A DNA stretch of 64,000 bases from JAVBQB01 sp031549265 (GTDB taxonomy: Bacteria > Bacillota > Clostridia > Oscillospirales > JAVBQB01): the NCBI GenBank assembly GCA_031549265.1, contig JAVBQB010000002.1, positions 806,001-870,000 of the forward strand, read 5' to 3'. The translations under genes and the position numbers were made by a program. Within the stretch, counting starts at the first letter, position 1, and the number at the start of each line of letters is the position of its first letter. Below the pieces are notes generated by a model. The model did not search any database. It worked only from the letters and a program-made list of their open reading frames with translations, and was not told the origin of the DNA. Positions 36,533-44,687 of the stretch are shown here, piece after piece.

Positions 36533-37021
36533 ATGAAAATGACAGTGCTTTACCATTCCAAAACAGGAACCACAAAGAAAATGGCAGAGGTTATAATTGA
36601 GGGCATGCAGTCGGTCGACGGCGTTGAGGCAAAGGCATTTCCTATTGAGGAGATCGATGAAGTATGGACAAAGGAAAGCAAATGTATAGTAGTCGGAACG
36701 CCGATTTACGCCGCGAGCGTGACTGCCGAACTGAAAATATGGATGGACGGCCCGGCCAGAAAGCTCGGAATGTCCGGGAAAATTGGCGGAGCTTTCGCAA
36801 CCGCCGATTATCTTCATGGAGGTGGCGAGTTGGGAATACAGACTATCTTGAATTACATGCTGGTTCACGGAATGCTGGCATATTCTGGCGGAGCCGCATT
36901 CGGAAAGCCGATAATTCATCTGGGGCCGGTAGCGCTCAGAGAGCATTTGGATGACAGCGTGGAAGTATTTAAGCTTTACGGCCAGCGCATGGCATCTAAA
37001 ACAAAGGAAATCTTCGGCTAA
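36533..37021 (+). CDS. Flavodoxin-family protein (WrbA/NAD(P)H oxidoreductase-like)
   Basis: 162 residues from ATG 36533, preceded by GAGGGGG; an in-frame ATG twelve codons earlier overlaps the -10 box and is not used. The FMN phosphate loop YHSKTGTTKKMAE lies at residues 7-19, and the isoalloxazine-contacting segment VVGTPIYAASV lies at about 58-68, followed by FATADYLHGGGE, which corresponds to the WrbA-type loop. It should bind FMN and carry electrons in the cytoplasm. It is monocistronic by position, between a dead MBL gene and an SDR gene with its own promoter. Confidence 0.87.
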   Translation: MKMTVLYHSKTGTTKKMAEVIIEGMQSVDGVEAKAFPIEEIDEVWTKESKCIVVGTPIYAASVTAELKIWMDGPARKLGMSGKIGGAFATADYLHGGGELGIQTILNYMLVHGMLAYSGGAAFGKPIIHLGPVALREHLDDSVEVFKLYGQRMASKTKEIFG

Positions 37022-37071
37022 TTTAAGTATTTAGGCAAGCGGTCATTCTCATTAGAACTCATTATCATAAA

Positions 37072-37100
37072 TTGACAAAATTGTCTTATTGTGCAATAAT
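37072..37100 (+). promoter_or_regulatory. Promoter of the SDR gene with inverted repeat
   Basis: TTGACA (37072-37077), 17-base spacer, AATAAT (37095-37100). GACAA-AA-TTGTC (37074-37085) is a short inverted repeat overlapping the -35 box and could be an operator. The gene starts about 120 bases downstream, leaving a long leader. Confidence 0.5.
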
Positions 37101-37222
37101 GAAAGTATAAGTGTCGAAAGTTGATATACATTATGGTCATTTGCCGGGCTATAATGCGCTGATATCCGGTGCGCATGAGGGAAAAGCATGGTAAATGCGC
37201 CAATATGAAAAGGAGAGTGACC

Positions 37223-37984
37223 ATGAAGCTATTAAATGAGGTTGCGGTAATTACCGGAGCCGGCTCAGGTATGGGGCGCGCGATGGCGAGACTGTTTGTT
37301 TCCGAAGGCGCGAAAGTTGTTGCCGCGGATATTGTGCCCAAAGGAGTTGAAGAACTGATTTCAGAGTGCGGAGACCTGCCGGGGGAGATCGTGTACTGCA
37401 AGGCGGATGTTTCCAAGCGGGCGGAAGTAGAAGCTATGCTCGACTTCGCAGTTGAAAAATTTGGAAATTTGGACATACTGGTAAACAATGCAGGTATTAT
37501 GGACAACATGATGCCGGTTGGAGAGGTCAGCGATGAGCTCTGGGATAGAGTCATGAATATCAACCTCAAGGGAGTCATGTTTGCCTGCCGCCGTGCAGTG
37601 GATATAATGCTCGGGCAGAGCGCGGGCGGGCGCATAATAAACATAGCGTCCCTCGGAGGACTACAGGGCTGCCGTGCGGGCGCGGCATATACCGCGTCCA
37701 AATTTGCCGTCGTCGGGCTGACGCGCAATATCGGATACATGTACGCCGCAAAAGGCATACGATGCAACGCCATCTGCCCCGGTGCGGTAGAAACCAATAT
37801 TGGAACAGGAATGCGTGAGCCGAGCGAACTCGGGATGGAGCGTGCGCTTGGTGGGATTAATCTGAATCCGCGCATCGGCGCTTCTGGTGAAATAGCTAAT
37901 GTGGCGCTGTTTTTGGCATCCAATGACTCGAGTATCATCAACGGAGCGGTAATAACCGCGGACTCTGGGTGGAGCGCATACTGA
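37223..37984 (+). CDS. Short-chain dehydrogenase/reductase
   Basis: 253 residues from ATG 37223, with AAGGAGAG 7 bases upstream. The classical SDR pattern is complete: TGAGSGMG cofactor loop at residues 12-19, DILVNNAG near 85-92, catalytic serine in NIASLGG, and YTASK with the catalytic Tyr and Lys. An acidic residue after the second strand (VAADIVPKG) suggests NAD+ preference. It oxidises or reduces a hydroxyl/keto group; substrate cannot be told. A terminator follows, so it is a single-gene unit. Confidence 0.92.
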   Translation: MKLLNEVAVITGAGSGMGRAMARLFVSEGAKVVAADIVPKGVEELISECGDLPGEIVYCKADVSKRAEVEAMLDFAVEKFGNLDILVNNAGIMDNMMPVGEVSDELWDRVMNINLKGVMFACRRAVDIMLGQSAGGRIINIASLGGLQGCRAGAAYTASKFAVVGLTRNIGYMYAAKGIRCNAICPGAVETNIGTGMREPSELGMERALGGINLNPRIGASGEIANVALFLASNDSSIINGAVITADSGWSAY

Positions 37985-38083
37985 TCCTCCAGGCAAAGTA
38001 TAAGCCGAAGCGAGGCCCGAATGAGGCATGATCAAACACTCGATTATGTTCTTGGTAAAAGAACTAGCCTTCTCCGCTATGAT

Positions 38084-38115
38084 AAAGGGATGCCGGAATT
38101 AACCGGCATCCCTTT
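38084..38115 (+). terminator. Terminator of the SDR gene
   Basis: Thirteen perfect pairs (AAAGGGATGCCGG, 38084-38096, with 38103-38115), loop AATTAA, ending in TTT; 100 bases after the SDR stop. Confidence 0.8.
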
Positions 38116-38252
38116 GTTCTTGGAGACAACCACCGGCTGTGCCGGTGGAGCGAAAAAAGCTTTAGCGATACCCATGACAAAAAAGCTCCTTTTGATATAA
38201 TCAAAGTGCGGTCTGGTAGCTGCACAAAGATATCAAAAGGAGGTCATTCTCA

Positions 38253-38711
38253 GTGAACGACAGTAAGAGTTTAGCACATACGAAATGGAACTGCAAATAT
38301 CACATAGTATTTGCACCCAAATACCGACGTAAGATATTTTTCGGTAAAATGAAGGCAGAAATTGGGGCAATACTGCGAGAATTGTGCAAATGGAAGCAAG
38401 TAAATATAATTGAAGCCGAAATATGTCCGGATCACATACACATGTTGGTAGAAATACCACCGAAAATGAGCGTGTCGAGCTTCATGGGATTTCTGAAAGG
38501 GAAAAGTAGCCTGATAATACATGAGAGGCACGCAAATCTGAAGTATAAGCATGGGAATCGGAGTTTCTGGTGCCGGGGATATTATGTGGACACGGCAGGC
38601 AAGAATACAAAAAAGATAGCAGAATACATCCAGAACCAGCTAAAAGAAGATCAGGTATCGGATCAAATGACGATGAGGGAGTATGTCGACCCGTTTACGG
38701 GTGGCAAATAA
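38253..38711 (+). CDS. tnpA: IS200/IS605-family transposase TnpA
   Basis: 152 residues, the normal TnpA length. The HUH metal motif is in CPDHIHMLVEIP at about residues 66-77, and the catalytic tyrosine is in the GYYVDTAGKNTKKIAEYI segment near 120. The opening KWNCKYHIVFAPKYRRK is typical. It nicks and rejoins single-stranded DNA at the hairpin ends without duplicating the target. The frame is intact, so the element may still move. Start by GTG/ATG choice is not critical; AGGAGG lies upstream (AAAGGAGGTCATT). Confidence 0.93.
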   Translation: MNDSKSLAHTKWNCKYHIVFAPKYRRKIFFGKMKAEIGAILRELCKWKQVNIIEAEICPDHIHMLVEIPPKMSVSSFMGFLKGKSSLIIHERHANLKYKHGNRSFWCRGYYVDTAGKNTKKIAEYIQNQLKEDQVSDQMTMREYVDPFTGGK

Positions 38712-38739
38712 CAAGCCTTACGCAAGTGTCAGATCGTAG

Positions 38740-38783
38740 AAACGCCTTAAGGCTCTGCGTGTAATAGAGCCTTTAAGGCGTTT
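38740..38783 (+). terminator. Hairpin inside the right end of the IS
   Basis: Arms AAACGCCTTAAGGCTCT (38740-38756) and 38766-38783 with one bulge. It may terminate the transposase message or protect against read-through. Confidence 0.6.
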
Positions 38784-38840
38784 CTGAAATACCACCGGCT
38801 ACGCCGGTGGATTTTTATTAAAGCGCTTCACTCTTGCATA

Positions 38841-40106
38841 TTATTTGCTGATTTGAGGGGCCGGTCTGCGAGCTTTATCAAATACAAATGCAAACAGATA
38901 AAGCAGCGAAATGCCCACCGCCATTACCAGCAGTTTTTCAATGGATTGGCAGATTGATGTCGTCGGCTCAATTGGAGTTTTCGCCAAACCGGAAACGACG
39001 CGCGAGACTATCGTCTTGAATGGATTAGTATAAAGAAGGAGCGACGCAATGGCTGTCCAAGCCGTCATCAAAACCACGCTGTACCTGCATTTCTCTGAAT
39101 TAAGAAAGGTCAAAAAGACCGCAATCCCCGGTATCGCAAGGATAATCAGGTCGTGGGGCTGCTTATAAAACCAGAAGGAGGAGGCGATCGCCGCTCCGGA
39201 AAAAAGAATCAGCAGATCGTTGTCCAGACCTTTCTTCTTTGCGAGAAACCAGAATATAACGAAGAAAATTATTCCCGACAGCAAGCTCAGCAATAAAATC
39301 AAAACGGTACTAACGTCCAGGAACCTGAGCGGGTCGAACAGGCCCATATACGCTCCCAATTCCGAGGGAAGACCCGAGCCAAGGCTCAGCATTGCCAAAG
39401 CCATTTCAAAAGGCTCGGTCTGCGTGGCGATAAAAGAAGTTATCCATGCTGCAATGGTTATGCCGCACGCAATGAGCAGCGGCGTCCACTTTCTCTTCAG
39501 AATAAGCAATATAAATATAACACCGGACAGCTGAGGCTTGATCGTCATGAGCCCCAGAAGGGCGCCAGATAATATTGGGTGTCTGTCCAGGTTGCACAGC
39601 ACAATTACAGCTAGCAGAAAAACAATACCCGCGTTGTTGCCGAAGAAAAAAGTGTTTCGCCAGACCGAAGGCAACACGATCGAGCAGGCAAGAATTATGT
39701 ACAGATATTTATCGTCTGAGAGATAATTGTGTCTGACAAGATAGCTGTAGAGTTCTTTTGCGGCGATCAGAAACAAAACGGCAAATACAGCGATCCCGTA
39801 AGGAAGCGCTATGGAATATGGCAAAAACCCGGGGCTCAATACGTTTCCGAGGACAAAAGTCCACGGAACGGTTCCCGCTTGAGGGAAGAGAGGCCCGATA
39901 GAATCGATAACGACCTTACCCTGCATCGCGTCAAACGGATTAATCCCATTTAATAAATAGGCGTTTTCCTGCCATCTTAAATGAAAGTCGCCGTAAAAGT
40001 ATATGGCTTCACCGGATAGCCAATAAAAAATATCATAAAGCAGAATAACGAAAACAATGCACAAAAACGTTTTGTTAACGTTCCAAAAGCTCTTATTAAG
40101 CGTCAT
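38841..40106 (-). CDS. Polytopic membrane glycosyltransferase (GT87/DUF2029-like)
   Basis: 421 residues from ATG 40106; an in-frame TTG four codons earlier touches its own ribosome site (AGAGG) and is less likely. About ten hydrophobic helices. YGDFHLRWQENAYLLNGINPFD at the N-terminus and the loop ALLGLMTIKPQLSGVIF resemble membrane mannosyltransferases that use a polyprenyl-phosphate sugar (GT-C fold, with an acidic residue in the first outer loop). It is 30 bases downstream of a GT2 that would supply such a donor, so the pair likely glycosylates a lipid or surface polymer. Exact sugar and acceptor unknown. Confidence 0.78.
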   Translation of the reverse strand: MTLNKSFWNVNKTFLCIVFVILLYDIFYWLSGEAIYFYGDFHLRWQENAYLLNGINPFDAMQGKVVIDSIGPLFPQAGTVPWTFVLGNVLSPGFLPYSIALPYGIAVFAVLFLIAAKELYSYLVRHNYLSDDKYLYIILACSIVLPSVWRNTFFFGNNAGIVFLLAVIVLCNLDRHPILSGALLGLMTIKPQLSGVIFILLILKRKWTPLLIACGITIAAWITSFIATQTEPFEMALAMLSLGSGLPSELGAYMGLFDPLRFLDVSTVLILLLSLLSGIIFFVIFWFLAKKKGLDNDLLILFSGAAIASSFWFYKQPHDLIILAIPGIAVFLTFLNSEKCRYSVVLMTAWTAIASLLLYTNPFKTIVSRVVSGLAKTPIEPTTSICQSIEKLLVMAVGISLLYLFAFVFDKARRPAPQISK

Positions 40107-40136
40107 ATTGTTAGTCAACCTCTACTAATCAATTAT

Positions 40137-41126
40137 CTAAACATCCGCTTGCTTATTTAAAACCTCAGATTTAGAGCCGCTGCTGGTTTTGTTTGCAATC
40201 ATCATTTTTATTATATTCAGCTTGAACTCAAAGTCTTGTTTCGCTCTCTTGGTTTCGGTGTCTAAAATCAGGCCGCATGAAAGAGAAAGCATTGCGGCCA
40301 GCATAACAAATCCCGATACAATCAGCATGGGCACCTTGAATACGAATCCCGTTTGGATGTATTCAACAATTGGGGGGATAAAGAAACCGACTGAAACAAT
40401 CGACAGGAGCAGGGCAATCAAAGCAAAGAAGGGCAGCGGGCGATAATCTTTATATAGCCTGAAAATTGAGAACAAAACCTTTGAACCGTCCGAATAAGTC
40501 TTGAGTTTCGACTCACTGCCTTCCGGCCGGTCTTTGTACACTATCGGTATTTCCACTGTGTTAAAATTCTTGTCGAGCGCGTGAATGGTCATTTCAGTCT
40601 CGATCTCAAAGCCCTTTGATAAAACAGGAAACGTTTTAACAAATAAGGGGCTGAACGCGCGATAACCGGTCATTATGTCTTTTATGTTGCCGCGGAAGAA
40701 ACGGTTAACCAGCTTCTTGACCAAAACGTTGCCGGAATTGTGAAAAGGACGCTTATTCTCCGTAAAATATGTTGAAGACAATCTGTCTCCCACAACCATA
40801 TCGGCGTTATTTTCAAACACCTGGGCACACATTTCTCTGGCATATTCAGCGGGATATGTATTGTCTCCGTCAACAATCAGATAGCAGTCGGCGTCAATTT
40901 CCCGGAACATGGTGCGAATAACATTACCTTTGCCTTGTTTAGGCTCGCGGCGGACAAGCGCGCCCGCGCCCAGCGCCAATTCGGCGGTGTTATCGCTGGA
41001 GTTGTTGTCGTAAACATAAATATCAGCGTCCGGTATTTCACGCTTAAAATCCGTTATCACGCTGACTATGGTTTGGGCTTCATTGTAACAGGGAATCAGA
41101 ACTGATACATTTTTACCGCTTGTCAT
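40137..41126 (-). CDS. GT2 glycosyltransferase, polyprenyl-phosphate sugar synthase-like with membrane tail
   Basis: 329 residues, ATG 41126 with GAGGTTTT upstream. Residues about 8-230 form a GT-A domain: VSVLIPCYNEAQTI at the start, IYVYDNNSSDNT, the metal-binding DGDNTYP, and KGFEIETEMTIHALD. Two hydrophobic helices follow (about 235-300), as in GtrB/DPM-type enzymes. It should transfer a sugar from a nucleotide donor to undecaprenyl phosphate on the cytoplasmic face. The downstream multi-pass GT then uses the lipid-linked sugar. A weak promoter can be drawn at 41231-41259. Confidence 0.88.
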   Translation of the reverse strand: MTSGKNVSVLIPCYNEAQTIVSVITDFKREIPDADIYVYDNNSSDNTAELALGAGALVRREPKQGKGNVIRTMFREIDADCYLIVDGDNTYPAEYAREMCAQVFENNADMVVGDRLSSTYFTENKRPFHNSGNVLVKKLVNRFFRGNIKDIMTGYRAFSPLFVKTFPVLSKGFEIETEMTIHALDKNFNTVEIPIVYKDRPEGSESKLKTYSDGSKVLFSIFRLYKDYRPLPFFALIALLLSIVSVGFFIPPIVEYIQTGFVFKVPMLIVSGFVMLAAMLSLSCGLILDTETKRAKQDFEFKLNIIKMMIANKTSSGSKSEVLNKQADV

Positions 41127-41230
41127 CCTAAAACCTCACTTTCGCAATTTTTCTTTCGTGATACTTTCCTGAGCTACATGACAAAAGTGCCGACTGCGGT
41201 TGCGCGAGATTATTGCTATCTGCAGTCTAA

Positions 41231-41259
41231 TTAATAATACTTGTCATATGGTGGATCAA
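41231..41259 (-). promoter_or_regulatory. Candidate promoter of the GT2-GT87 pair
   Basis: Minus-strand TTGATC (complement of 41254-41259) and TATTAA (complement of 41231-41236) 17 bases apart, about 105 bases before the GT2 start. The -10 box is imperfect. Confidence 0.35.
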
Positions 41260-41564
41260 ATGCATACCTGAGCGCCTATTTCATGTGTACATGCCAATAT
41301 TTCCTCTTTTGCAACTGGCAGGATACTGTATAAAATTTAATATTATATAAATTAATAATACACTAGCCGTCCTAAATAAGCAAGTTCTATTTTGGAAATA
41401 TTGGAAACGATGCAAAGCGCTGCTAAAATATATACTAAATAGAAATGAAGAGACTTTTGAGTATACTTTTCTCTAATCATAAAGTGAATATGAAGGATAT
41501 GTTGCTGTTATAACTTCTGTTATTTCAGACTAAAATCAAATCGTCAGATTTTTCAGCAAAAGTG

Positions 41565-41597
41565 ACAGCGCCTTCCTGATATGTTGGAGGGCGCTGT
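41565..41597 (-). terminator. Terminator after the small secreted protein gene
   Basis: Twelve-pair stem (ACAGCGCCTTCC, 41565-41576, with 41586-41597, one G-T pair), 33 bases beyond the stop of the leftward gene at 41630. Confidence 0.7.
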
Positions 41598-41629
41598 GTG
41601 GTCGCGGTATTTATTATTTTGCCATACAT

Positions 41630-42118
41630 TTACTCGGTTACGGTTTTTTTGTGCTTAAACATTTTACTGTGATCGGTGCCTCCGCAGAGATGCGTTGTTC
41701 CGTCGTATGCGTCCATTTTTGCTTTTTCGGCCGCATACTTCTCGTCAGCCTGAGGCTGCGTCAGTGTACCGGCGGTCACGGCGGCATCAAGTTTGGTTTT
41801 TGCCTCGGCAAGATATGCTGTTTTGAACTCGGTCATCTTGTTGGCTGCAGTCAGAAGGTCTCCGACCTTTCCGCTCTTCACAGCATCCTTGACTTCCGCT
41901 TCGGTTTTGCCGAGAACCGACGCCGCTACTGATATAACGTTGACGCGGGTTCCGCTGTTTTTGTCTTTGTGATTGTGTGACTTTTCCGCAGCTATGGTTT
42001 TTGCGGATTCGGGCTTAGTTGTCTGCGGAGCCGACGCGTCGGCAGCAAAAGCGCTTGTTGCGCCGACGGTAAGCATAAGCACTGCGAGAAATAAGGATAC
42101 GATTTTACTTTTACTCAT
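41630..42118 (-). CDS. Small secreted alpha-helical protein (DUF2680-like)
   Basis: 162 residues with a signal peptide (MSKSKIV, hydrophobic core, cleavage near AFA-AD). The mature part is charged and helical; the segment AKTKLDAAVTAGTLTQPQAD resembles the helix-turn pattern of the DUF2680 group found in clostridial secreted proteins. The end is histidine- and lysine-rich (DHSKMFKHKK), which might bind metal. It lies 87 bases after the stop of the SLH carbohydrate-binding protein, on the same strand, and may be co-expressed. Function unknown. Confidence 0.6.
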   Translation of the reverse strand: MSKSKIVSLFLAVLMLTVGATSAFAADASAPQTTKPESAKTIAAEKSHNHKDKNSGTRVNVISVAASVLGKTEAEVKDAVKSGKVGDLLTAANKMTEFKTAYLAEAKTKLDAAVTAGTLTQPQADEKYAAEKAKMDAYDGTTHLCGGTDHSKMFKHKKTVTE

Positions 42119-42204
42119 GAAATTCTCCTTTCAATTTGCCATCTACTTATTTGAATTTAGATCCGGTTACATGGCGATCACCTCCCTAAAAATGGCCGGG
42201 CAAT

Positions 42205-44640
42205 TTATTTTTGCGACGCAAGACGCATCAGCATATCCGCAAGCTCTGCTCTCGTCAGTTCAGAATTTGGATTCAGCGTGCTGCCCTGAGGCGCAAGCTT
42301 ATCGAGTATTCCGGCGTTTGAGCAGAATGCGACCGCGCCGGAAGCCCAATCTGCGACGCTGTCAGAGTCGGTATAACTGACCTCGCCAGTCTTCATAGTA
42401 ATACCGCTGTACATTGCGTAGTTGTATAGAATTTGGCACATTTGCTGTCGGGTGACAGTGTCCAGAGGACCATATTTTCCGTTTCCATAGCCCGAAACTA
42501 TTTCATTCGCTTGCGCCCAGCCAACATAGGAAGCGTACCAGCTGCCGGACACAACGTCGCTGAATGCGCTTGTCGCGGTATTGTCGGCTTTTGCCAAGCG
42601 GCCAAGTACAGTGATGGCCATCGCGCGGTTGACTGAAACATCGGGAGAAAATGCGTTTGACGAAGTTCCTGTCATAATATTGGAGTCAAAGGCAAATTTT
42701 ATCGCGTTGTAATACCTGCTGTTTGCGGGTACATCCTGATAGGGAAGTTCGCCGACAGAGAAAACCCACTGGCTGGTGCCGGTAAAGCTCTGATTGGAGC
42801 TAATTACTGAAATTGTGAGCTGATATGTTCCGGCGGCTGTCGGCAGGATGCCGGATACCACCGATTCGCCATCGCTTAAGAGACAGCTTTTCGAGTAATT
42901 CTCCGAGGGCATATCTGTGACTGTCAGTTGTATATCAGTGTTGGGAACGCTTGCGGCAGATCCGCCGTTTCGCAAGACCGCCGTGATGTTTTTCAGTATC
43001 GGGGCTGTGCCTGCCGATGCCTTGCTCATACCAGCGCCATTATTAATTTCGAAACTTACCGCAGCCTTGCCCGAAGCGGCCGTGTATTCGGAAACACCCG
43101 AGAAGCTTTTCTGCGTTGCCGATAAAGTGAAATCGGGCGAGCCTTCCGCAGCGGTACCTGTATTTATGCCGGGATTTCCGGGATTAAAGTTTGGCAGAGT
43201 GTTGCCGCCAGTGAGGGGAGGCTCACCGTTTGGCGGGGAAGCGTTATCCGGTCGCGCGCCGCCATTCGGCGGGAAAGCGCCATCAGGCCGGGTGCCGCTG
43301 GGAGGAATCGCGCCGTCAGCGGGCTTAAATCCACCCATGCCGCCCGGTCTGCCGCCCATTCCCGTTCCGGTGTACTGCTGCTGAACACCGCCGGAATAAC
43401 TGCCGCCTAGGGCATAAAGGCCGTAGGTTGACGTCGCGCCGGAAACGGTCCCTCCGGAATACAGGTGATATGTACCACCTGCAGACATTGCCGCCGTGGA
43501 AATTGTCGCGCTCTGATAGTTTCTCGCGGGATTGAATGTCGCGATTTCCTTGCCGCTTGAGTCCGTCAGTTTTATTACTGTTCCAGCCTTCTGGGTCGAT
43601 GCGTAAGTCAGCTCGATATAGGCCTGTTTGGAATCCGCGCTCGCGGCGTCATTTCGGCTCCCCAGTGCGATAACGGTGCCTCCGTTGATCAGTATCGGCT
43701 TGTCGGCGTCAATACCGCCGTCTCCGCTTTGCGGATTTGCCAGCGCAATCAGCGTACCGCCGTTAATAACCAGAAAACCGTTGGAATCCACTCCGTCTCC
43801 TTCCGCGCCGAGACCGCCGTTAACGTAAATCGTGCCGCCGTTTATCGTCGTTACGGATACACCGTCCTCATTTGTGTTGATGCCGTCGTCCTGCGCCGAT
43901 ATATTCATGATCCCGCCGTTGATAGTTAGGTGAAGTTCGCTGTCAAGCCCCTCGTTGGCTGCGGTAATGTTCAATACGCCGTTGCCCAAGGCTCCGCCTG
44001 ACACATTCATGGACATTTTCGAATACACCGCGCCGTCATACTTATGGAGCTTTTTAACAGTACCCGGCTTGTAAATCCGCGCTACATACGAGCCGCGTAT
44101 GTTGTTCGTCGACCCATCCGCGATGATGATATTCGCGCCGGCTTTGGCGGTGTCCACAGTCGAGGAAGCAGTTGCAATGTCCGAGACGCCGCATTCGTAA
44201 ACGTTGTAGAAGATAATCGCGGGTGCGACCGTGCAGGTGATGTTCGCGTTGTCAAGGATGAGCGTGACCACGGCGCTTGCGTCACTTTTTGCGTCCGCAC
44301 CCAAATCGACCGCGATTTGTCCGGCTGATAATGTGCCGGAAATTCTGTATGTTCCCGCCTTTGTGATCGTCACTACTGTATGGGATGCGGCTTCGGCGGC
44401 GGTGTGCGCGTCGGTTGCTGCGCCCTCGCCGTATGAGCTGTCATGCCCTGCTTCGTAGTAAACAATACCCGCGCCGGTGTATACTGCGGATGACGGGCTT
44501 TGCGGCGCGGTTTTTCCGTCGACTAGTACGCCGCTGTCAGACAGTGTTATGACGGTTTCAGCGCCGCTTTCGGCGAACGCCGGGATTGAAAAAGCTAAAC
44601 AGATAGCTGCGGCTATTATTATTGAAAGTGCTTTTTTCAT
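42205..44640 (-). CDS. Secreted carbohydrate-binding (DUF4353-like) protein with SLH domains
   Basis: 811 residues with signal peptide (cleavage near AFA-ES). Residues about 25-420 follow the DUF4353-type pattern of a right-handed beta-helix: many turns of the form GLDSELHLTINGGIMNISAQ, INTNEDGVSVTTINGGTIYV, GVDSNGFLVINGGTLIAL. A low-complexity Gly/Pro/Asn stretch (about 435-500) is a linker. Residues about 630-805 are three SLH units (VNRAMAITVLGRL, VTRQQMCQILYNY, LTRAELADMLMRL). It should sit on the cell wall with the helix outward. Located directly after its paralogue (48 bases) in a VTC/DUF4956 operon, so a role in binding or exporting polyphosphate or polysaccharide is conceivable but unproven. 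Confidence 0.85.
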   Translation of the reverse strand: MKKALSIIIAAAICLAFSIPAFAESGAETVITLSDSGVLVDGKTAPQSPSSAVYTGAGIVYYEAGHDSSYGEGAATDAHTAAEAASHTVVTITKAGTYRISGTLSAGQIAVDLGADAKSDASAVVTLILDNANITCTVAPAIIFYNVYECGVSDIATASSTVDTAKAGANIIIADGSTNNIRGSYVARIYKPGTVKKLHKYDGAVYSKMSMNVSGGALGNGVLNITAANEGLDSELHLTINGGIMNISAQDDGINTNEDGVSVTTINGGTIYVNGGLGAEGDGVDSNGFLVINGGTLIALANPQSGDGGIDADKPILINGGTVIALGSRNDAASADSKQAYIELTYASTQKAGTVIKLTDSSGKEIATFNPARNYQSATISTAAMSAGGTYHLYSGGTVSGATSTYGLYALGGSYSGGVQQQYTGTGMGGRPGGMGGFKPADGAIPPSGTRPDGAFPPNGGARPDNASPPNGEPPLTGGNTLPNFNPGNPGINTGTAAEGSPDFTLSATQKSFSGVSEYTAASGKAAVSFEINNGAGMSKASAGTAPILKNITAVLRNGGSAASVPNTDIQLTVTDMPSENYSKSCLLSDGESVVSGILPTAAGTYQLTISVISSNQSFTGTSQWVFSVGELPYQDVPANSRYYNAIKFAFDSNIMTGTSSNAFSPDVSVNRAMAITVLGRLAKADNTATSAFSDVVSGSWYASYVGWAQANEIVSGYGNGKYGPLDTVTRQQMCQILYNYAMYSGITMKTGEVSYTDSDSVADWASGAVAFCSNAGILDKLAPQGSTLNPNSELTRAELADMLMRLASQK

Positions 44641-44687
44641 AATGCTTTTACCTCTTTACATTTTGTTTTGCTTTCGGATTCGCGAGT

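Larger units (their letters stand above)
38130..38810 (+). mobile_element. IS200-type insertion sequence
   Basis: A single tyrosine-type transposase gene is bracketed by two imperfectly identical 19-base hairpins: CCACCGGCTGTGCCGGTGG (38130-38148) and CCACCGGCTACGCCGGTGG (38792-38810). The arms match exactly and only the loop differs by two bases. This end-hairpin arrangement, with no terminal inverted repeats and no accessory TnpB, is how IS200/IS605-group elements define their left and right ends. The boundaries of the element lie a few bases outside the hairpins and cannot be fixed here. A further hairpin at 38740-38783 lies just inside the right end. Confidence 0.88.
41127..41629. other. 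AT-rich intergenic interval
   Basis: 503 bases with no open frame of gene character and base composition clearly poorer in GC than the flanks. It contains the candidate GT promoter and, at its right edge, the terminator at 41565-41597. Nothing else recognisable. Confidence 0.5.

Noticed and set aside
37018..37941. 307-codon leftward open frame opposite the SDR gene
   Set aside because: The SDR frame has all catalytic motifs and a ribosome site; the antisense frame is Ser/Ile/Pro-rich without motifs.
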